Source: Chryseotalea sanaruensis
Lineage (GTDB): Bacteria; Bacteroidota; Bacteroidia; Cytophagales; Cyclobacteriaceae
Direction of reading: 5' to 3'
Assembly: GCF_003990915.1 (NCBI RefSeq)
Contig: NZ_BHXQ01000005.1
Location: 248,001 to 312,000, forward strand
Length of the DNA stretch: 64,000 nt
Part shown: positions 32,870 to 43,426 of the stretch, in pieces
Layout of the letters: every line of letters starts with the position of its first letter
Numbering within the stretch: the stretch's first letter is position 1
The notes under the pieces: generated by a model
Databases searched by the model: none
Seen by the model: only the letters and a program-made list of their open reading frames with translations
What the model was told of the DNA's origin: nothing
Made by a program: the position numbers and the translations under genes

Positions 32870-35695
32870 ATGCGAAAGATTTTAATTGGTATAGTTATAA
32901 TTTTTTTCTCTACTACACTTAAGGCTCAGTATTATGATAGCCTTATGGAAAGGGCTTTTACTCTTTCTCAGGAAAATAAATTTTCAGCTTCGCAAGAGTT
33001 AGTCGAAAAAGTAAGAGGTGCTTTACCAGAAACCATGAATGTCTATATTCTGGCTTCGCATAACTTATTGCACATGGGCCAGGTCGATAATGCAGGGCCT
33101 TACATAACAATAGGTTTGCAACTCGATCCGAGTTCTTATGCCATGTTTGTAAATTGTGCTTTATATTTTGCGGCAAAAGGTAATGAAGCTTCTGCACAAA
33201 GTTATTTAAAAGAATCACTCAAGGTGTTTCCTGCCAATTATTCTATACAAGAAGCTAAACAAGATATTTTTTCTGTTGGCAAGGCACTCAATCAAAATAC
33301 AGTTTTTAATAATCTGGCTAGTTGGTATGAGGAGCAGCAAAGTGTAATCACACAGCGGTATATATCGCTTGATGAAGTCAATAATCATTATGCACAGTTG
33401 GCTGCACAAAATCCTGCTGGCCTAATGAAAGAAGCGCAACGTTATGCTTCGTTATATGAACAACAAGGTTGGCATGAAATGGCCTTGGCTGCCTATGGCC
33501 ATGGAGCAAATTGGTTGCGTGCTTATGGAAATTTAAGTCAGTCACTGGAAGTAGCCCAAAGTGGATACTCTTATTACTATAAAAATGGTTACAGGCAAAA
33601 TGCACTTCAGGCTTCCTTCATGTTATACCAATTGATAAGATCGTATGAAGCCGTTGGTAACTTTGAAAGAGTGATACAATATATGGAAGAACTAACCACA
33701 GTTGCCACAAAATGTGATTTGCATGTGTACGACATACTTGGTTTGCTGGCCGGCAGTGCTGCCTATGACGGCTTAAATAAACCTGAAGAAGCAAAAACAC
33801 TGGCCGGACTTACTGTACAATTTGCACAAAAGTATGGTTTCGGTTATGCGTTGGTATTAGGTTACGAAGCCGTATTCGTAAATGCCTTTAAGGTTGGTAA
33901 TTTCTCTCCAACTGAAACGGTAAACTATGGAGAGATGGCGCAACGCTATGCTTTCAGTTATCATTTTGAAGATGTAGGCTATCGTATGTACAACTACCTG
34001 GCTATTGCATACCTGCGTTTAAAAACATTGGACGGACAAAGAAAGTGTTTTACAACCCTGGGTGGGTTAGTGAAATATTATAAAAGTATTGGTGCCTTTA
34101 ATCGTGCTGCAGAAACTTTGAACAATTATGGTGCTATTGTTTATCACACGGGGCAAGATTATGCAGAAGCCGCAAAGACCTTTGAAGAATCGATACGACT
34201 GGCCGAAAGAGAAATCGGCAATTTATCGTTTGAGGATAAACTGAGTTTTTATCAGGCTCAAGTGATGTCTTACGAGTTCTTAACTGCCAGTTATGCTCAC
34301 CTCAATCAGCCTGCCAAAGCTTTTCAAAGTATGGAAGCAAGCCGTAGTCGTATTTTAACAGAGCGTCTGGCAGGAGGGGAGCCTGTGAAAAAAGCAAGCA
34401 TCACAGATTTACAAAATATGCTGGCTCCGGATGAAGCTTGTCTGATGTATTCACTTTTTTCAGGACATGAGGTAATAATTTTAGTGGTTACCAAGAAGGC
34501 TTCACAAGTTGTATTTCACACTGATAATACTTTCATAGGCGAGATCAAGGACAAATACCTTGATCGAATGAACAAAGAGCATGGTGAACGCACTGGTGCT
34601 GAGCAGGCAGAAGATTATGATCCGGAAAGAAGGGTGCAGGTTTCTGATTTTAACAAGGTAACACAGCTTACGCGTAAATTCTTTGAGCGCCCAGGCATGG
34701 CAGATAATGTATTGCAAGAATATCTGCGCGGCTACTATCGCTTTCTGGTTGTGCCAGTCATCAATAGATTGAGTGGTATTAAAAAGCTGTTAATTTCTCC
34801 GGATGGCGTATTAAACTTTTTACCCTATGAAGCCTTGATGATGCACGATGGAAAATACCTGGTGGAGAAATATGATATTAAATATTTGCACTCAGTAGGC
34901 GCCCTACAACAATTACAACAACGAAACTATACATCCAATAGAAAAAATATGTTGGCTATGGGTGGAGCTGTTTTCGAAAACATGAATGCCAAGCCAATGC
35001 CATATGAGACGCAGAAAGATATGAATCAATTGCAAATTGATGTAGCAGAGAATGTAAAAAAGCAAACCTCGCAACGAAGGGCTTATGCAACAATTTTTGG
35101 TACAGAGGCTATGACTTCACTGCCGGGCACTTTAGTAGAAGTTAAGAACATCGCAGCGGTTGTTCCGGGAGCAGAAGTATTTACCGGAGCACAGATGACA
35201 GAAAATAGAATAAAGGAAATTTCAAGAAATGGTCAGTTAGGAAATTATAAGATATTACATCTGGCAACGCATGGTTTTGTAGTAAACGATATTCCTGATT
35301 TGTCTGGTATAGCTATGAGTATTTTTGCGAATGAGCAAGGTGGAGAAGATGGCTACTTAACAGTTAATGAATTGGCAAACCTTAAAATGCAAAGCGATTT
35401 AACAGTGTTGTCTGCCTGCCAGACTGCGCTGGGTAAGATTTACTCTGGAGAGGGTGTAACAGGGCTAACGCAATCCCTATTGGTAGCAGGTTCTAATGCA
35501 GCACTGGTTTCGTTATGGCCTGTAAACGACAACTCCACCATGCAGTTTATGAGTGGGTTGTATAAAGAAAGCGTAAAAGGAAAAGACTACGTGCCTATCA
35601 TTAACGATTTAAAAAGAAAGTTTATTAAAGGTGAATTTGGTGAGCAGTTTAAACATCCTAATTATTGGGCACCTTTTGTTTATTATGGTAGGTAG
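32870..35695 (+). CDS. Exported TPR-CHAT (caspase-like) protein
   Basis: 941 aa. Signal peptide about 1-19 (ending TLKAQ). Residues about 25-480 carry TPR-like helical repeats (NNYGAIVYHTGQDYAEAAKTFEESIRLAE is one). The C-terminal about 400 residues are a CHAT domain: ISPDGVLNFLPYEAL, histidine of the dyad H801 in ILHLATHGF, and cysteine C850 in LSACQTALG, with EGVTGLTQSLLVAGSNAALVSLWPVND after it. CHAT domains are clan CD cysteine peptidases related to caspases and separase. The signal peptide puts it outside the cytoplasm, unlike the CRISPR-linked Craspase protein. It is the last gene of the operon 30944-35695. Target unknown. Confidence 0.88.
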   Translation: MRKILIGIVIIFFSTTLKAQYYDSLMERAFTLSQENKFSASQELVEKVRGALPETMNVYILASHNLLHMGQVDNAGPYITIGLQLDPSSYAMFVNCALYFAAKGNEASAQSYLKESLKVFPANYSIQEAKQDIFSVGKALNQNTVFNNLASWYEEQQSVITQRYISLDEVNNHYAQLAAQNPAGLMKEAQRYASLYEQQGWHEMALAAYGHGANWLRAYGNLSQSLEVAQSGYSYYYKNGYRQNALQASFMLYQLIRSYEAVGNFERVIQYMEELTTVATKCDLHVYDILGLLAGSAAYDGLNKPEEAKTLAGLTVQFAQKYGFGYALVLGYEAVFVNAFKVGNFSPTETVNYGEMAQRYAFSYHFEDVGYRMYNYLAIAYLRLKTLDGQRKCFTTLGGLVKYYKSIGAFNRAAETLNNYGAIVYHTGQDYAEAAKTFEESIRLAEREIGNLSFEDKLSFYQAQVMSYEFLTASYAHLNQPAKAFQSMEASRSRILTERLAGGEPVKKASITDLQNMLAPDEACLMYSLFSGHEVIILVVTKKASQVVFHTDNTFIGEIKDKYLDRMNKEHGERTGAEQAEDYDPERRVQVSDFNKVTQLTRKFFERPGMADNVLQEYLRGYYRFLVVPVINRLSGIKKLLISPDGVLNFLPYEALMMHDGKYLVEKYDIKYLHSVGALQQLQQRNYTSNRKNMLAMGGAVFENMNAKPMPYETQKDMNQLQIDVAENVKKQTSQRRAYATIFGTEAMTSLPGTLVEVKNIAAVVPGAEVFTGAQMTENRIKEISRNGQLGNYKILHLATHGFVVNDIPDLSGIAMSIFANEQGGEDGYLTVNELANLKMQSDLTVLSACQTALGKIYSGEGVTGLTQSLLVAGSNAALVSLWPVNDNSTMQFMSGLYKESVKGKDYVPIINDLKRKFIKGEFGEQFKHPNYWAPFVYYGR

Positions 35696-35699
35696 TAAA

Positions 35700-35720
35700 A
35701 TTGTCAATTGTCAATTGTCA
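35700..35720. repeat. Three tandem ATTGTCA heptamers
   Basis: ATTGTCA occurs three times in a row just after the CHAT stop, in the 28-bp gap between convergent genes. Confidence 0.7.
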
Positions 35721-35723
35721 ATT

Positions 35724-38198
35724 TTATTCCTCCCAATCAAACTCCTCATCAGATACTTCGAGTTCTTTTTTCTTCTGCTTGCCCTTCAAGCGGAAAGCAT
35801 CTTTCAGTTCCTTTACTTCTTGCTTTAAATCGTTGGCTAATTTTTTCTTAACAGCTTCAGTATCGTATTGCACTTTGTAATCATCGGTAGTGCCGGTAAT
35901 TTTTAAATAGACTTTTGTTTTGCCTTCCATTTCTTCCAGGGCACTTCCGGCTTCTTCTATATTAATTTTCTTTTTGTTTCGCAGAGGCGCCACCACACGA
36001 TAGTTTAATTCCTGATCGAACGTGTGGGTGCCACTTAATTGCATAACGGTTACGTTGCTGCGTATTTCCATTTGCGGAATGTAGATGGTTTTGTTTTCTA
36101 TATGAATATCATTTTTCAATTCGGCAAAACGAAGTTGGGACAGTCCTTCATCGTCCAAATATTTATTCATGGACTGCAGCGGCTCAAAATTATTTAGTTC
36201 TCCTTTGCTGATGGTGGCACTGATGTCTGCAATCAATGTTTCAGAAAAAAGCTGCAGGTGTTGGTCGAGTGTCAATTCAAGTTCGACACTGGCGTTTGTT
36301 AATCCTTTCAGATGTTTAGCCTGTATAAAGTTCTGTCCGAAATCTTCAAACACATAAAAGATACTATCTACAGCAATGTTGGTTAATGAAAAAGAACTGA
36401 CAACGTCTATGGCTTTGGCATTTGTAGCATCCATAATTCCATTCATGGTCATACTACCATTCATGGTTTTTAATGCAAGATTCCGTGATACCGCCACTTG
36501 ATTTTTAACTAATAGATCTCCTTTAATATCGCTAGCATTAAAACGCTTATAATTGAGTTGGTCTACTTCACAATTAAAATTCAAATAAATATTGGGCGAG
36601 ATGCGGAATTCATATTCCTTACCTGCTTGTTGTGTGCCAAATCCATACGAGAAAAGTTCGTCAAGGTCAATGTAGTGTGCCTGTAAATCTGTTTCTATAC
36701 CAATAGGCTGATTGTCGAATAACAGGAAAGTGATAATATTTTTAAAGAAGCCATCCATTACAAAATCACTACTGCCTACACTTCCACGTAATCCACTTAG
36801 TGCAAGGTCGTTGTTAGTAAATTGTAAAGTGCCTCTCAAATTTTTTACAGGAACTTTACCAACGCCATAAGCAAAACTTAAATCAGTTAATTCAATTGAG
36901 CCAGTGGCAGTAGCTTTTTGGGCTGTGGCTTTCGACCTTAACCATTCAGGTTTTCCTTCAAATGCAATATCAGCCAGTATACTTCCACTCGCTTCGCTAA
37001 TGGCAGGGATGGGGTAGAAACTAACAATGGCATTTGCATCCAATCTTCCATTGAATTGAAGAATTACATCGGGATTTTTCAGATCTTGAAGAATGAGTTT
37101 CGCAGTAAACTTTTCACCATTCATTACACCGCTGATATCATTTAGAACAAGTGATGCTTGTGCAGTCTTAAGCATATCTTTACTAGCGTAAGAACCATTT
37201 AGCGTGGCTCCTTCTATTTTTACGTTGTAAGCAGGGTGCGAGATGGTTGCATTGTTAAACCCAAACTCTATAGAGACAGCAGGATTTTTAGTTTTACTGA
37301 TTTCTCCGCGCAAAGATCCTTTAAAATAAACATCACCTGCACTTTGGTATTGTCGCAGGGCTTTAGCGCTTTGCTCTGGCAGGAGTGACAATAGTGTTTG
37401 AATATCTGCTTGTTGGCCTTCTACTTGCAGGTCAATAGTGTTTTTAGTTTGCCAGGCATACTCGCCTTTTACCAGAAACGATGCCTGTGCGAGTTGAAGC
37501 GTACTTGGCTCAATGTATAAACGTCTGTCTTTATCTAAATAACGGAGCGTTGTTTCTATGAGAAAATCTTTATTGTTAAATAATTCTGTTTTACCTACGG
37601 TGAATTTTCCGGTTGACAGATCACCCATAGTAGCAATCAAATAAATATCATCCTTTGTTTCAATACTCGCCTGAAGTTGTGTGGAGATAAATTCAAATTC
37701 CTGATCTGATTTTTTATCGGTGTATGACACTTCACTGCCAATAAGCCTGACATTTTTTAGAGAAAATTGTACACTCCCCCCCGCTTCGCCCGGCTTTTGC
37801 TCTTTAATGATATTGAAGTTGGTTTCGCCCTTTCTATTGATTTTCAAAAAAGTTTCGCTTTCGCGGATGGTAAGCCCTTTAATGGTATAGTTGCCCTGCC
37901 ATACTTCCCAGGGGTCTAGTTGAAAGGCTAAAGATTTGGCCACAAAAAGTGCTTCTTGCCCCGGGTAGCTGTCCTCAATGCTGACTTCCCTACAAACAAT
38001 ACTCAGATTTGGGAAGTCTTCCAGGAAAGTGACCTCTATTTTGCCGATGTTAACGGGGGTATTGAGATTTTTATTGGCTTCGCGGATAAATTGCTGAATA
38101 ATCCTGTCCTTAAACAGGTAGACAGAGATGGCCAGTCCCAGTGTTATGGCGAGTAACAGGACTGAGAAATACAGAAAAATTTTCTTTACGATCTTCAA
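35724..38198 (-). CDS. AsmA-like envelope protein
   Basis: 824 aa. It has an N-terminal membrane helix (about 5-29) and a long beta-rich periplasmic part, with AsmA-type features: INIGKIEVTFLEDFPNLSI-like N-terminal segment, repeated domains, and a C-terminal half with YIPQMEIRSNVTVMQLSGTHTFDQELNYRVVAPL. The extreme C-terminus is charged (KKKELEVSDEEFDWEE). AsmA-family proteins form elongated lipid-transfer bridges between the membranes. The start is TTG 38196-38198; an in-frame stop lies two codons upstream and no ATG fits. It is transcribed toward the CHAT gene. Confidence 0.87.
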   Translation of the reverse strand: MKIVKKIFLYFSVLLLAITLGLAISVYLFKDRIIQQFIREANKNLNTPVNIGKIEVTFLEDFPNLSIVCREVSIEDSYPGQEALFVAKSLAFQLDPWEVWQGNYTIKGLTIRESETFLKINRKGETNFNIIKEQKPGEAGGSVQFSLKNVRLIGSEVSYTDKKSDQEFEFISTQLQASIETKDDIYLIATMGDLSTGKFTVGKTELFNNKDFLIETTLRYLDKDRRLYIEPSTLQLAQASFLVKGEYAWQTKNTIDLQVEGQQADIQTLLSLLPEQSAKALRQYQSAGDVYFKGSLRGEISKTKNPAVSIEFGFNNATISHPAYNVKIEGATLNGSYASKDMLKTAQASLVLNDISGVMNGEKFTAKLILQDLKNPDVILQFNGRLDANAIVSFYPIPAISEASGSILADIAFEGKPEWLRSKATAQKATATGSIELTDLSFAYGVGKVPVKNLRGTLQFTNNDLALSGLRGSVGSSDFVMDGFFKNIITFLLFDNQPIGIETDLQAHYIDLDELFSYGFGTQQAGKEYEFRISPNIYLNFNCEVDQLNYKRFNASDIKGDLLVKNQVAVSRNLALKTMNGSMTMNGIMDATNAKAIDVVSSFSLTNIAVDSIFYVFEDFGQNFIQAKHLKGLTNASVELELTLDQHLQLFSETLIADISATISKGELNNFEPLQSMNKYLDDEGLSQLRFAELKNDIHIENKTIYIPQMEIRSNVTVMQLSGTHTFDQELNYRVVAPLRNKKKINIEEAGSALEEMEGKTKVYLKITGTTDDYKVQYDTEAVKKKLANDLKQEVKELKDAFRLKGKQKKKELEVSDEEFDWEE

Positions 38199-38307
38199 AG
38201 CTTAAAAAATGGCTAGTAAAGGTAGTTTTTTTAAAAAAATTATTGGTTAAGCAGAGCAAGATTTGTACAAATCAAAAACTGTACTACTTTTGCAGTCCCA
38301 AAACGAA

Positions 38308-38382
38308 GGGAGTTTAGCTCAGCTGGTTCAGAGCATCTGCCTTACAAGCAGAGGGTCGGGGGTTCGAATCCCTCAACTCCCA
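38308..38382 (+). tRNA. tRNA-Val (anticodon TAC)
   Basis: A complete 75-nt cloverleaf: acceptor GGGAGTT/AACTCCC, D stem GCTC/GAGC, anticodon stem TCTGC/GCAGA with loop CTTACAA (anticodon TAC), T stem GGGGG/CCCTC (one G-T pair) with loop TTCGAAT, discriminator A. CCA is not encoded. A strong terminator follows 1 bp later. Confidence 0.97.
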
Positions 38383-38383
38383 C

Positions 38384-38412
38384 AAAAGCCTCAGGAAACT
38401 GAGGCTTTTTTT
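38384..38412 (+). terminator. Rho-independent terminator of the tRNA gene
   Basis: AAAAGCCTCAG (38384-38394), GAAA loop, CTGAGGCTTTT (38399-38409), with the T-run to 38412: a perfect 11-bp stem. Confidence 0.9.
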
Positions 38413-38450
38413 ATGCCCTCACTGTTCTTTTGGAATAGCATTGTTTTGTA

Positions 38451-40214
38451 CTATGCTGATCGAATCAATTCATTTCTATATCGGGCCAATAGGGATGACT
38501 TAGAAATAAAACCCACATACCGCTTTTTGTCAACCACAGGTAAATTCCAAAGTCCTGTTGTGTCGAACTTTTTAAGGGCTGTTTGTAAATTATCTTGTAA
38601 AGTCAATTCACCTGCTGGTATATTCATCAAATCTTTTACCAGGGTTTCTGTTGCATCGGCAGAGAAAATAATTTGCCGTACATCGTCTAATTGTATTATG
38701 CCAACTAATTCTTCGGCATCATTCACCACGGCAAAAGTATTGCGGGTAGAGACAGCAATAGTCTTGCGTAGGGCTTCCAGGTTTTCGGTAGGCTTAATGG
38801 TTAGGAAGTTGGTCTCAATCAGCTGTGATAAGTCCAATCGACTTAGTAAATACTGATCGCGGTCGTCAATAGAGGCATTTAATAATTTAGCCAGCTTTTT
38901 GCCTTCCATGCTTTTTGGCTGAAAGTAATTAGCAACGGCCAAGCTCATAGCAGAAACCATCATGAGCGGAATGATTAACCCATAGCCGCCCGTTATTTCA
39001 GCAATTAAGAATATTGCAGTAAGGGGTGCGTAGAAAACCCCACTGAGCATTCCGGCCATACCTACCAATGCAAAATTCACTTCTGGAATATCAGTACCCA
39101 GCATCATATTAAGCAGCCGTGCAAATACAAAACCCAGATAAGCGCCCATAAAAAGTGAGGGACCAAAACTTCCGCCATTGCCTCCACTGCCTATGGTAAT
39201 GGCTGCTGCTACTGATTTAAGTAACACAACGAGGCTTAAAAACAGAAGAACGGCATATTCACTGTTGACCCAATTGGCAACGATACTTCTATCAAAAATA
39301 GTTTTGGTATTCAGGTTTGATAAACTTTTGATGGATTCATACCCTTCACCCAATAAAGAGGGGAAGAAGAGTACAAGGCCAGCCAGTAGTACACCGCCAA
39401 TTAGCACACGAATCCATGTGCTTTTGATCTTCTTCATTAAATCATGGATATAGTCAAACGACCGGGCATAGTACAGTGCAACAAAACCGGAAAGAAGGCC
39501 AAGCAACAAATAGTAATGTGTGTTGTGATGATCAAAAGGTGACACCAAGGTAAATGTGAGTAGCACACCTTCAGCTAAAATAATTTTAGCCAGTAGGGCA
39601 CCAGTTGCGGCAGCAACAATTAAAGGAATAAAGGCGGCTGCACTTATATCAGCTAAGAGTACTTCGATAGCAAACAACACACCGGCTATGGGCGAATTAA
39701 AGGCTGCAGCAATACCGGCAGAAGCACCACAAGCTAACAGTATTGTTTTCTCTTTATACGATAAACGAAAGGCCCTTGCCACATTCGAACCTATGGCAGA
39801 ACCAGTACTCACCATGGGCGACTCCAAACCAGTAGAACCACCAAAGCCAACGGTAATGGCACTGGTAATAATGTGTGAGTAGGTATGGCTTAGTGGGAGT
39901 TGACTAGACTTTTTGGTAATGGCATAAGTTATTTCAGCGCTGCCTTTCTTAAATGAGTGTTTCCAAATTGTATTGATAAGCAATACCGTAAAGGCAATAC
40001 CCACCAGCGGAAAGAAAATAACAAGGAAAAAATCTTCGTACGAGTAGCGCTCAATCCAATGTTGAATACTGTGAACAAAAGATTTAAGTATAACGGCAGC
40101 ACCACCCGATAAGAGCCCCACTATAATACTGCTGACAATCAAAAATTGTTTGTCACTTAAGTGATGCCTGAAAAAAATTATACCACGTGCGATTCTATTA
40201 AACCGGTCTATCAA
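38451..40214 (-). CDS. ClC-family chloride channel/antiporter with CBS domains
   Basis: 587 aa. About ten membrane helices (25-425) with ClC motifs: GFGGSTGLESPMVSTG (gating glutamate in the GxEGP position), SGGNGGSFGPSLFMGA, and a third near PLTAIFLIAEITGGYG. Two CBS domains follow (about 450-510 and 520-580), which usually bind adenine nucleotides and gate the channel. It moves chloride or a similar anion across the inner membrane. The start is TTG 40212-40214; an in-frame stop lies three codons upstream. A MarR-type gene is divergent, 111 bp away. Confidence 0.92.
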   Translation of the reverse strand: MIDRFNRIARGIIFFRHHLSDKQFLIVSSIIVGLLSGGAAVILKSFVHSIQHWIERYSYEDFFLVIFFPLVGIAFTVLLINTIWKHSFKKGSAEITYAITKKSSQLPLSHTYSHIITSAITVGFGGSTGLESPMVSTGSAIGSNVARAFRLSYKEKTILLACGASAGIAAAFNSPIAGVLFAIEVLLADISAAAFIPLIVAAATGALLAKIILAEGVLLTFTLVSPFDHHNTHYYLLLGLLSGFVALYYARSFDYIHDLMKKIKSTWIRVLIGGVLLAGLVLFFPSLLGEGYESIKSLSNLNTKTIFDRSIVANWVNSEYAVLLFLSLVVLLKSVAAAITIGSGGNGGSFGPSLFMGAYLGFVFARLLNMMLGTDIPEVNFALVGMAGMLSGVFYAPLTAIFLIAEITGGYGLIIPLMMVSAMSLAVANYFQPKSMEGKKLAKLLNASIDDRDQYLLSRLDLSQLIETNFLTIKPTENLEALRKTIAVSTRNTFAVVNDAEELVGIIQLDDVRQIIFSADATETLVKDLMNIPAGELTLQDNLQTALKKFDTTGLWNLPVVDKKRYVGFISKSSLLARYRNELIRSA

Positions 40215-40325
40215 AACATTTCAATTAGGCCTCAAAAATGAAATGATCTGAGCAGCAAAGCAAGTATAATTCAGTCTAAATACTTGTATATACAACTATT
40301 GATTGTATTTTCACGTTATTGCACT

Positions 40326-40781
40326 ATGTCATTAGAAGACGATATTAAACAAGATAAATTTCAAAGTGAGCAACATAAGGCCGCTATTAATATAATGTTT
40401 ACCAGTAGTTGGCTGCATGGCATCAATGCTTCCTATCTTAAAAAGTTCGACATAACTCCTGAGCAGTTTAACGTGTTGAGAATACTAAGGGGAAGTCATC
40501 CCAAAAAACTCATGCTCTCGGAAGTTGCCAGTCGCATGATCGATAAGAGCAGCAATTGTACCCGACTTGTAGAGAAACTTCGACAAAAAGCTTTAGTGCA
40601 AAGAGAAATCTGTAAAGATAACCGCAGGCAGGTAGATATTTCCATAACCGATAAAGGTCTGACCTTACTCAAAAAACTGGACGCTGAAGCCAGCTTGATG
40701 AAAGGCATTATGGATAAGTTGAGCAAGACTGATGCAAAAGAACTTAACCGTATGCTGGATAAGTTGCGAGAAGACAACTAA
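40326..40781 (+). CDS. MarR-family transcriptional regulator
   Basis: 151 aa from ATG 40326 (MSLEDDIKQDKF); an upstream extension is not family-like. The winged helix covers about 35-125, with FDITPEQFNVLRILRGSHP, LSEVASRMIDKSSNCTRLVEKLRQKALV (recognition helix) and the wing REICKDNRRQVDISITDKG. It is probably a ligand-responsive repressor. It lies divergent from the ClC channel gene (111 bp), which may be its target along with itself. The next genes converge on it. Confidence 0.88.
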   Translation: MSLEDDIKQDKFQSEQHKAAINIMFTSSWLHGINASYLKKFDITPEQFNVLRILRGSHPKKLMLSEVASRMIDKSSNCTRLVEKLRQKALVQREICKDNRRQVDISITDKGLTLLKKLDAEASLMKGIMDKLSKTDAKELNRMLDKLREDN

Positions 40782-40822
40782 GGTTATCAACGAATCAACA
40801 CATTAGCTAATCATTAATTATT

Positions 40823-43426
40823 CTAATCTGCCCTCAAGGTCTTTACCGGATTTTCTTTTACTACTCTGTATAATTGCGAGACAATGGTTAAGGCCAAAGA
40901 AAGAAGCATTAAAGCAAATGTTACCAATACGGGCCATGTTTTCAATGGGATATGATCAGGGTAAACAGCCACATTCAATGCTGAAATAAAGTGGTAACCA
41001 AGGGAAGTGCCAATAATAAAGGCAAGTATGATTACCAACACTTATTCCTGACTCATTAATCTGAAAATTGTAAAGGAGTTGGCGCCAAAAATCTTTCTTA
41101 TACTAAACTCTTTCATTCTTCTGGAAAGGTTATAAGAAATCAAACCGAATAGCCCCATACAAGCAAGGACAAGGGCAATCATAGAAATAAAATACATGAT
41201 CTTACTATCAGACTTGTTGCTGTTATAAAAACTTGCGAAAACTTCTTTTTGGGTAGCTCCCTGATAAGGATCATCTGGCGCGATATTACTCCAACTGTTT
41301 TGAATAATTTTTACAATTTTATCTGAACTTCCCTGCTCACTACTTACAACAAAGAAATTGTAAGTCTCCATTGGTTCTATGTGGAGTATGGCGGGGTCAA
41401 GCGGTTTATCAAAATCTTCATAATAGAAATTGTAAGCCACACCAATTACATTAAAAGTAATTCCGTGAAAAGTAATTTGCTGACCTACAGGATCCGTCCA
41501 ACCAATTTTCTTCACTAAAGCTTCATTAACTACAACAGAGGTATGCTGATCAGCTTCTGCAGCAGCATTAAAAAAGCGTCCTTCTTTCAATCGGATGTTC
41601 ATCGTTTCCAGATAATCAAATCCTATTGGAAATCTGGTAGCCTGAAAATTGATATCATTTCCCTGTACATTTGTAAGCTCATCATCCACACCGATATGCG
41701 ATGCCGATCCGGCAAAACGGATAACATCCTTTTGCGGTGACAACAGATCACTCAACGCAAGGTATTGTTCTTTTCCGTGAATTGGGAAATAGCTTATATC
41801 ATGGTAATCGTAGCCCCAATCTTTCTTTTCAAAGTAATCTTTATTACTAATGCTTAGTAGGGAGAAAACTATAGTGGTAAAAGAAATAACAAATTGAAAA
41901 CCCAACATGCTCTTACTAAAAAGGCTTTTGCTTCCAAATTTTTCTTTTCCTTTTAGAATATTGACAGCATTAAAAGAGGAAACGTACAGTGACGGATATG
42001 CGCCTGATATTAAAGCAATTCCTAAGAGTACAATACCAAAAAACCAAAGCATGGTTGAAGTTGACGAAAAGGAAAATGGAATGGTGATAGGATACAATGA
42101 ATTAAAAGCCGGTACAAGAAACAAATAAGCAAGCGCAACACCAGAGAGCAGTGAAATGGTACAAAGCACAAAATTCTCAACCATATATTGAAGAATAACT
42201 TGCGATTTATTACTGCCAATCACTTTACGAATACCAATTTCTTTTAATCGCAGGGATACTGAAGCGATGGCTACATTCATATAATTGAAACAAGCTAAAA
42301 GTAAAAGGAACACAGCTATAGTACCGACTGCAATAATTGTTACAGGGTGTAAGTCCCAAGATAAACTATCAACGATATCATGGCTTTGTGAAGCCATGTT
42401 TGAAATAGGAACACAATTGATGTCTGTCACCTGAAATCTGGTGTTGGCTTCATTTTGAAGTTTCTGATACTTAAATAATGATTTTTCGAATGAAGAAGGG
42501 TGTTGTCCCTCTTTCATTACTACAAAAGTAGACCTTGACCAAGACGCCCAATTAATGATGCCGTCACTTTTCTTTTCTTCCCAATATTCCATAGGAATCA
42601 GAAAACCGAAATGCATACTTGCTTTGTCGGGGAGGTTGTCAACAACAGCACTTACCTTGAACATAATAATCTCACCTGATGAGAATTTGATAGATAGTTC
42701 TTTGTCAATAGCGTCCCTTTCGCCAAAATATTGAATGGCCTTTTCTTTACTTAGCACTATACTTTTTTTATCAGATAGAGGATTTTCGGATCCGGATAAA
42801 ATGGGATAACTAAATACATCAAAGAAGGTGCTGTCGACAGCCCAAACGTTTTCAGAGAACACATGCTCATTGTAACGTATACTTAAATCGCTGATGCGCT
42901 GAATACGCACCATTGATTCAACACCAGTCTGCTCAGTTTGAAGAGCAGGCCCTAATAGATAAGGTGTTCGCGCCCATGTTTCAGTTTCGTCACCTGACTT
43001 TACTTCGCTGGTTAACAAAAAGAGCCTGTTACCTTTTTCATGAAAATTATCCAGACTATAAAATGAATCGATTAACAAAAAAATACTAATTGCACAACCA
43101 ATAGCGAGGGAAAGCCCGGCAATATTAATGGTGGAGTGCGTAAGGTGACGCGTTATATTACGTAAACCAGACCGAAAATAACTTTTGAGTATAATCATAA
43201 AGTGAACAATGTTAACGTATGGGCTGTTTGTCTTTATTTTGCGGATATTTTTTAATCTAAAAAAGCGGATTACATTCCAGCAATACATAAGATCAGCTAC
43301 TAGCTTGTTCTTATCAGCTTGACGGTAATAGATTTCGTATGCATCCCCCTGTATTTCTTCTAACAGGTCAGCACGGCAATACCATTGCAGAAATTTATCT
43401 GCCCATACAGGTGGTTTATATTTCAT
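40823..43426 (-). pseudogene. FtsX/MacB-type ABC permease interrupted by an in-frame TAA
   Basis: 867 codons in one frame, with a TAA at 41042-41044 splitting it into 794 and 72 residues. It aligns end to end with the upstream paralogue (43423-46029). FRLMSQE is followed by the stop, then VLVIILAFIIG, against the paralogue's FRLMSLDYVWILSIAFIIG; the stop replaces a tyrosine codon, a one-base change from TAT or TAC. Downstream the frame is intact to KTLRAD. The first 60 residues form the PadR-linked permease prefix, then two MacB periplasmic/FtsX modules. The truncated protein lacks the last two membrane helices. It overlaps the paralogue by 4 bp (ATGA). It could be a real nonsense mutation, readthrough, or a sequencing error. 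Confidence 0.85.

Noticed and set aside
38263..38856. 197-codon open frame on the plus strand
   Set aside because: It runs through the tRNA-Val gene and then antisense to the ClC channel gene.
40823..41041. 72-codon open frame read as a separate small membrane protein
   Set aside because: It is in the same frame as and directly continues the permease after one TAA codon, and matches the paralogue's C-terminus without gaps, so it is the broken end of that gene.
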